Notes under the pieces: model-generated
The model's database searches: none
Told to the model about the DNA's origin: nothing
The model's input: only the letters and a program-made list of their open reading frames with translations
Shown here: piece by piece, positions 60,219 through 64,000 of the stretch
Layout: every line of letters starts with the position of its first letter
Numbering within the stretch: the first letter of the stretch is position 1
Assembly: GCA_026413765.1 (NCBI GenBank)
Contig: JAOAKI010000004.1
Coordinates: 185,354 to 249,353, forward strand
Length of the DNA: 64,000 nt
Direction of reading: 5' to 3'
DNA from: Microcaldota archaeon
Lineage (GTDB): Archaea > Micrarchaeota > Micrarchaeia > Anstonellales > Anstonellaceae
Program-made: the position numbers and the translations under genes

Positions 60219-61340
60219 CTAATCTCCCTCTGGGCTTTTTGGCAGGAAGCCAAGCTTATCAATTGCAACCCACGAGATGATGGTTGAAATCACAGTGGAG
60301 CCGATCATCAAAGCAGAATACCAGCCTATGTCTTGCTCAGTCCAACTGAATGGCGGCCCAAGCACTGTTCCAAGTGTGTTTGGAACTAAGACTGCTGTGC
60401 CAATTATAGTCAAGTAGGCAACAACCATTGATAGCTTGTTGTTGAGTATTTGGAGCTGATTGTTGTAAAGCGATTGCAGGACTTCCAGACCAGATGCAAG
60501 GACTTCGCTTAGGTGCTCAGCAAGCCCTATATGCGAATGCACTTCTGAGATGAGGCCGGTAATCCTGTTGAGCAGATGAGGATCATCGGTAAGAAGGTCG
60601 GCATCGCCGTATCGGATGGAATTGAGCGCATCTACAGTTGCCCACAAGCCAGCCAGATAAGTAACCAAAGCATGCTTCATAAGATAAATCTGCGACCCCA
60701 GCGTCTTGCGAGAAGAAGCGGTGTCTGCAAGCTGAGCAGAAAGCCTGTCCCCATGCTCTTCGATTTCAAGCAAGTGATTGAAATTTCTGCTGTTGTTTTC
60801 GTCTAGAATTCTGATCAAAAGGAGGGTGCGTCTGTCAGCAGGCAGCATGTTTTTCGGGATCTTTCTGAATAAAGTCTCCGCATATCTTCTGACCCTGAAG
60901 AACCGCTTCACCTCAGTAGTGTGCAGCGTAAGGATGGTATTCTTATTTATCAAGATGACAAGCGGGTTGAGCTTGACGTCAAAGCCGCTGACGGTGATTG
61001 CTGGAAGCAAGATGCCCATCTCACTGCCAATATCCTCATAGCCGCTGCGCGGCTCTTTGATAAGCGATTTGACAAGAGTTTCTGAAAAACCGAAAGCCGT
61101 CGCCACTTTTGGCAAGTCGACGGCCATGTCGTCAACCAGATAGTCAATCCAGGAAAGAATCGAGGTTTTGGCTTTTTTTGCAAGCTCAGAAATTTCTCTT
61201 GACTGCTGGCAGAATATTTTTCCGCTTGCCGTCTGATAAACGCCAAAGCCTTTCTCCTCTAAGGCTAAAATGACGCCGTTATTTCCCTTTATGTTCACCG
61301 GTATTCTCTTTTTCATGTGAACGTGAATGTGCTTTGTCAT
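60219..61340 (-). CDS. CorA-family metal ion transporter without GMN motif
   Basis: A CorA-like protein of 373 residues: a large soluble N-terminal part with helices (RVRRYAETLFRKIPKNM, EHLSEVLASGLEVLQSLYNNQ) and two membrane helices at the end. CorA needs GMN at the end of the first helix; here the sequence is VPNTLGTVLG. This variant occurs in some archaeal CorA relatives. It probably transports divalent cations, but specificity cannot be told. A TATTTAAAT box is placed so that the transcript starts at the ATG, a leaderless message. Confidence 0.75.
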   Translation of the reverse strand: MTKHIHVHMKKRIPVNIKGNNGVILALEEKGFGVYQTASGKIFCQQSREISELAKKAKTSILSWIDYLVDDMAVDLPKVATAFGFSETLVKSLIKEPRSGYEDIGSEMGILLPAITVSGFDVKLNPLVILINKNTILTLHTTEVKRFFRVRRYAETLFRKIPKNMLPADRRTLLLIRILDENNSRNFNHLLEIEEHGDRLSAQLADTASSRKTLGSQIYLMKHALVTYLAGLWATVDALNSIRYGDADLLTDDPHLLNRITGLISEVHSHIGLAEHLSEVLASGLEVLQSLYNNQLQILNNKLSMVVAYLTIIGTAVLVPNTLGTVLGPPFSWTEQDIGWYSALMIGSTVISTIISWVAIDKLGFLPKSPEGD

Positions 61341-61360
61341 GACTAAGGTAAATGTCGAAC

Positions 61361-61370
61361 ATATTTAAAT
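61361..61370 (-). promoter_or_regulatory. TATA box of the CorA-like gene
   Basis: ATTTAAATAT on the minus strand, about 25 bases upstream of the ATG at 61340. A leaderless transcript is predicted. Confidence 0.45.
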
Positions 61371-61696
61371 AGATGGCTGCTTGCAAATAAAATGCAGATG
61401 ATGACGGATGTGATCTCCGACCCTTTTTGCTTGCGCAATTAGGATTTCGTGGCACCGCAAAAAGCAAGGGACATCGGGAATGAAGATAGACGGACGGTCT
61501 GATGCGAATTCGTATAGAATAGGGAGAATGTTTAGCGATAATAGGCGTTTGCTAAAAGATAATTCAAGTTCATGAACACTGATGAAAAAATTGGATGGCA
61601 AAGGCTGATCGCTTTTTTTAGAGCTGACTGGCAAGAGGCGCACCTCAGCCAGATGCTTTCAAATGAATGAAGCAGAGCAAAAGCCTGCTGAAAAAA
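61371..61696. other. gene-poor intergenic region (about 325 bases)
   Basis: Between the CorA-like gene and the secreted protein at 61697. Short frames exist on both strands (for example 33 and 31 codons on plus, 92 codons on minus) but none has a good site, typical composition or recognised product. I see no tRNA, repeat or hairpin. It may hold a degraded gene, but that is not supported. Confidence 0.4.
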
Positions 61697-62977
61697 TTAG
61701 GCTTCTGCTTTGCAGATATTAGTCGGCAACTTCCTTGCTGAATTGAAATAAGGCTGTGGAAAGTTTTCCGAAAGATAGCCTATCAGCACAGGGCCGGTTG
61801 GGTTTCCGTTCTCGTCAATAAAGCCGAATTGCTGCCCTTTGAAAGTCAGCAATGATTCCAGGTTGTTTGGCGAGTCTGCGTATTTTGCTGAATCAATAAG
61901 ATATGTGCCCCATGATACTTTTATGCGCCTGCTTAGCATGAATTCATCCGAGTGAGCATGAACCATAATGATTGCATATGGTTTCTGTCTATCTTTAGTT
62001 TTTATAGCCATCACAGAGACTAATGCTTTATGATAGTCTTCTGGCTCACCGCCACCTAAGATTCCGCTCCATGAAAATCCTATAATTAGGCTAGAAAGAT
62101 TGAATTGCTCTTGCACGAAAGCTTCAATTTTCTCTCCAACCTCATCAAAGTTTTGTAGGATGTGCGGAAAGCCTTCAAGATAAATATTGTAGAAGTCAAT
62201 AAATTCTATTGAATCAACATCCGCATAATCGCTGGTCAAGTAAAAAAGGAGATTTTGGCCCGCCTCCTCAAGCCGGATGAAACGAAGAGATGGCTTCGAA
62301 TCCTCATTTGAAATCACTCTGAGCAAGCCAGTTAGCTTGTTTACATAAAGTTCGGTGGCTTCGTATTCAAGAAGGTTACCGCTCCAATCTATCCATCTTA
62401 CAACAAAACGGCCGTTTTCAGCAATTTCGCGCTCTACATCAGCTATGCTAAAATCTTGCAATTCTCCAATATAAAACCAGTATCCAGCCCCATTCTCAAA
62501 GTTTTTTGGATCCAAATAATACCTATTTCTCCATTGATATTCTGGTGTGTACTCTCCTTTATCCTTAACTATGCGCTCCAAAACAGGCCCGTAATCAAAA
62601 GACTGAAAGATACTGCCATCTAAGCCGACATGATGATACATTGTGGATTTCGGGTAGTGCCATATTTTGACCTTTTTAAAGACGATTTCTTGGCTAGTTC
62701 CGGTTGACTTTTTTTCCAATCCAGCGCCAGTCTCCATTTTAGGGTTGTAGTAATATATTTTCCAATTAACTTTCGCATCAGAATTTTCTGGGGAATGCCG
62801 CACCAAAGCCAAAATTCCCTGCCCAACTGGCAAAGGCGGGAATATAAGCTCAGTTGAGCCGAGCTTAAGTTTGCCGTATTCTTCTTTTTGCGGCAATTGC
62901 AACATGTGCACATTTGCGGCATGAAAAAAGGAGATTGCCACAAAAAGTGCAATCAGAATATAATAAGACAGCCTCAT
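61697..62977 (-). CDS. unknown secreted protein
   Basis: Residues 1-22 are a signal peptide (MRLSYYILIALFVAISFFHA). The mature 400 residues are beta-rich with many aromatic residues (YWFYIGELQDFSI, RWIDWSGNLLEYEATELYV, GFSWSGILGG). No family was recognised and no membrane anchor is seen. Its start overlaps the stop of the small preceding gene by four bases (ATGA), so it belongs to an operon of three genes with the next two features. A role at the cell surface is inferred from the signal peptide only. Confidence 0.6.
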   Translation of the reverse strand: MRLSYYILIALFVAISFFHAANVHMLQLPQKEEYGKLKLGSTELIFPPLPVGQGILALVRHSPENSDAKVNWKIYYYNPKMETGAGLEKKSTGTSQEIVFKKVKIWHYPKSTMYHHVGLDGSIFQSFDYGPVLERIVKDKGEYTPEYQWRNRYYLDPKNFENGAGYWFYIGELQDFSIADVEREIAENGRFVVRWIDWSGNLLEYEATELYVNKLTGLLRVISNEDSKPSLRFIRLEEAGQNLLFYLTSDYADVDSIEFIDFYNIYLEGFPHILQNFDEVGEKIEAFVQEQFNLSSLIIGFSWSGILGGGEPEDYHKALVSVMAIKTKDRQKPYAIIMVHAHSDEFMLSRRIKVSWGTYLIDSAKYADSPNNLESLLTFKGQQFGFIDENGNPTGPVLIGYLSENFPQPYFNSARKLPTNICKAEA

Positions 62978-63180
62978 AACAATCGCAACATATTGTTATT
63001 ATAAATGTTTATAAATGTATTTATCTGAATTTTATTATCCACGAAGGCGTATAATTCTCCACCAACCAGAACTGCTGACAAATTGGAATTGTTATAAGCG
63101 AAGCTTTCAACAACTAAGCTCGCATTTTCTGAGGCTAACTTCTCTCTGCCAGAAAGAATAATGAAAAAAAATCTATTCAT
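62974..63180 (-). CDS. small unknown protein, possibly secreted
   Basis: A frame of 68 codons that begins with ATG immediately after the stop of the upstream gene and ends with a four-base overlap with the downstream gene. The N-terminus MNRFFFIILSGREK is hydrophobic but short for a signal peptide. No family. The tight coupling on both sides suggests it is real. It could also be a spacer that arose from a frameshifted longer gene. Confidence 0.4.
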   Translation of the reverse strand: MNRFFFIILSGREKLASENASLVVESFAYNNSNLSAVLVGGELYAFVDNKIQINTFINIYNNNMLRLL

Positions 63181-63819
63181 CTATAGCCTTTTTCTTTTAA
63201 CAACCATGTAGGCGACGATTAAGGCTATTGCGATTATTAAGCCTACAAAGACAAATAGTCCAACTTCAGCTATTTTTTCTGATATGAAATCTCTTGCCAA
63301 ACCAGATTGATTGGGCGAAATTCCAGCTGGAGGCTGGGAGGGGATAGTTGGCTGTGGGGTTTCAGGAGCTGGTTTCTTTTCTTCTGGCTTAGCAGGTGGC
63401 TGCTGTGGTTGGGGAGTAGATGGCTGCTGGTTCTGCGGCGTAGGAGAAGAAGTAGGGGGTGAAATTACCTTTTTCTTTGCAGAAAGCTCGGGTTCTTTAA
63501 ACCCATCCACACTGGAAGGAGGAACCCATCTTTTAACAGTATAAGTTATGACTTTTGATTCTCCTGGATTGAATGATGGGAAATTGAAGAAAACTTTCCA
63601 GCCTTCTCTAGAAGAGTATTCAGGAGAAAATAATATTTCATTGATTGAAGCAAAGTTGTCAGGAATAGTGTCAGCAAATACAAACTCCTCCATCCTGCAA
63701 TCTTGGTTTCCTTTGTTTTCAATGATGATTGTAAGAACTGAAGAAACATTGCTTGAGGATATTTCTCTTTTTATCTCAACTGGACAGACCTGCTTGATCC
63801 CGCAGTAAGAAGACTTCAA
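63181..63819 (-). CDS. CARDB-like surface protein with Pro-rich stalk and C-terminal membrane anchor; 5' end rearranged
   Basis: About 210 residues. Residues about 15-100 look like an Ig-like beta-sandwich (VLTIIIENKGNQDCRMEEFVFADTIPDNF, PGESKVITYTV). A proline-rich stalk with PSTPQPQQPPAKPEEKKPAPE follows, then a membrane helix and a basic tip VKRKRL. The start is a TTG at 63819 with no SD and no signal peptide, unusual for such an architecture. Its first 13 codons are antisense to the AAA fragment, so the original N-terminus was probably lost in a rearrangement. Confidence 0.55.
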   Translation of the reverse strand: MKSSYCGIKQVCPVEIKREISSSNVSSVLTIIIENKGNQDCRMEEFVFADTIPDNFASINEILFSPEYSSREGWKVFFNFPSFNPGESKVITYTVKRWVPPSSVDGFKEPELSAKKKVISPPTSSPTPQNQQPSTPQPQQPPAKPEEKKPAPETPQPTIPSQPPAGISPNQSGLARDFISEKIAEVGLFVFVGLIIAIALIVAYMVVKRKRL

Positions 63820-64000
63820 AAGTTTGATTAATATTGTTTATGCGCCTCTACCAAGCAGGAAGAAAGGAAAGAAATTTTGTCCATTTGAAACTGGAGCAGA
63901 CAGTCTGGATGTATGTTTGCTGCAAAAACAGAAGGATACACTGGCGCTGATATTGAATCTAGTGCGGATTGCCTGTATAGAGGCAATTGAAAGAGATAGT
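63777..64000 (+). pseudogene. decayed Cdc48-type AAA+ ATPase fragment
   Basis: On the plus strand short conserved pieces of a Cdc48/VCP AAA domain can be read in order but in different frames: DLLDPAV (63787-63807), then VYAPLPS (about 63835-63855), KQEERKEILSI with a stop after it, GADSLDV, then KTEGYTGADIES and LVRIACIEAIERDS. Four or more frame changes are needed to join them. The pieces are in the correct order of the second region of homology. The gene is therefore a pseudogene, or this end of the assembly has errors. It continues beyond the window. Confidence 0.6.

Noticed and set aside
61365..61643. 92-codon minus-strand frame in the intergenic region
   Set aside because: No ribosome-binding site, unusual composition (Cys/His/Phe), no recognised product. 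Left as intergenic.
61481..61680. short plus-strand frames MKIDGRSDANSYRIG and MNTDEKIGWQRL
   Set aside because: About 30 codons each with no supporting site. They could be pieces of a decayed gene, but no known protein was recognised.

Overview
This is a gene-dense archaeal chromosome segment. The evidence is a complete archaeal/eukaryotic-type ribosomal protein superoperon, a split archaeal RNA polymerase (H, B'', B', A', A'', D, N), EF-1alpha, EF-2 with a diphthamide histidine, Cbf5, two FtsZ paralogues, TATA-box promoters about 25 bases from many starts, and shadow starts followed by SD motifs of the GGTGAT type. The many short secreted proteins with class III (archaeal pilin-type) signal peptides, LamG-like domains, and the absence of rpoK and enolase from the usual ribosomal cluster fit a DPANN-type lineage such as Diapherotrites or Micrarchaeota. 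That placement is an inference, not a proof.

Layout. 1-5.3 kb: a minus-strand operon of secreted and pilin-like envelope proteins. 5.4-12.7 kb: DNA ligase, an ATP-cone nuclease, a small beta-rich protein, a secreted protein with a bacterial type IX secretion (T9SS) C-terminal sorting domain, an ArsB/NhaD-like permease, an ATP-cone protein and a Na+/Ca2+ exchanger. 12.8-15.8 kb: ftsZ1, ftsZ2 and an unknown protein. 15.8-18.6 kb: tRNA-Ala, a diphthamide-synthesis ligase, a membrane protein, a ferredoxin, tRNA-Ser and an unknown. 18.7-21.2 kb: uS10, EF-1alpha, an unknown, eL40 (only 50 residues) and tRNA-Thr. 21.2-25.3 kb: a cation/proton antiporter, a coiled-coil protein, tRNA-Leu and a Cys-rich lipoprotein. 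25.3-47.2 kb: about 35 minus-strand genes from uL3 to uS2, with secY, adk, an EMC3-like gene, cmk and cbf5, and with three tRNA genes embedded. 47.4-60.2 kb: an SCP2-like secreted protein, EF-2, a pilin, then uS7, uS12, NusA-KH, eL30 and the RNA polymerase genes. 60.2-64 kb: a CorA-like transporter, three secreted or membrane proteins, and a decayed AAA+ ATPase fragment at the right edge.

The most unusual signal is in the tRNA genes. Two have canonical anticodon-loop introns. Three others, tRNA-Leu(TAG), tRNA-Pro(GGG) and tRNA-Ser(GGA), carry insertions of 15, 34 and 42 bases in or at the T-loop; removing these restores perfect tRNAs. A bacterial-type T9SS sorting domain behind an archaeal promoter is the second notable observation.

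Functionally the window is mostly translation, transcription and protein export. Translation initiation looks coupled: stop codons of upstream genes lie inside the SD of the next gene in the recurring pattern GTGATGTTTATG.
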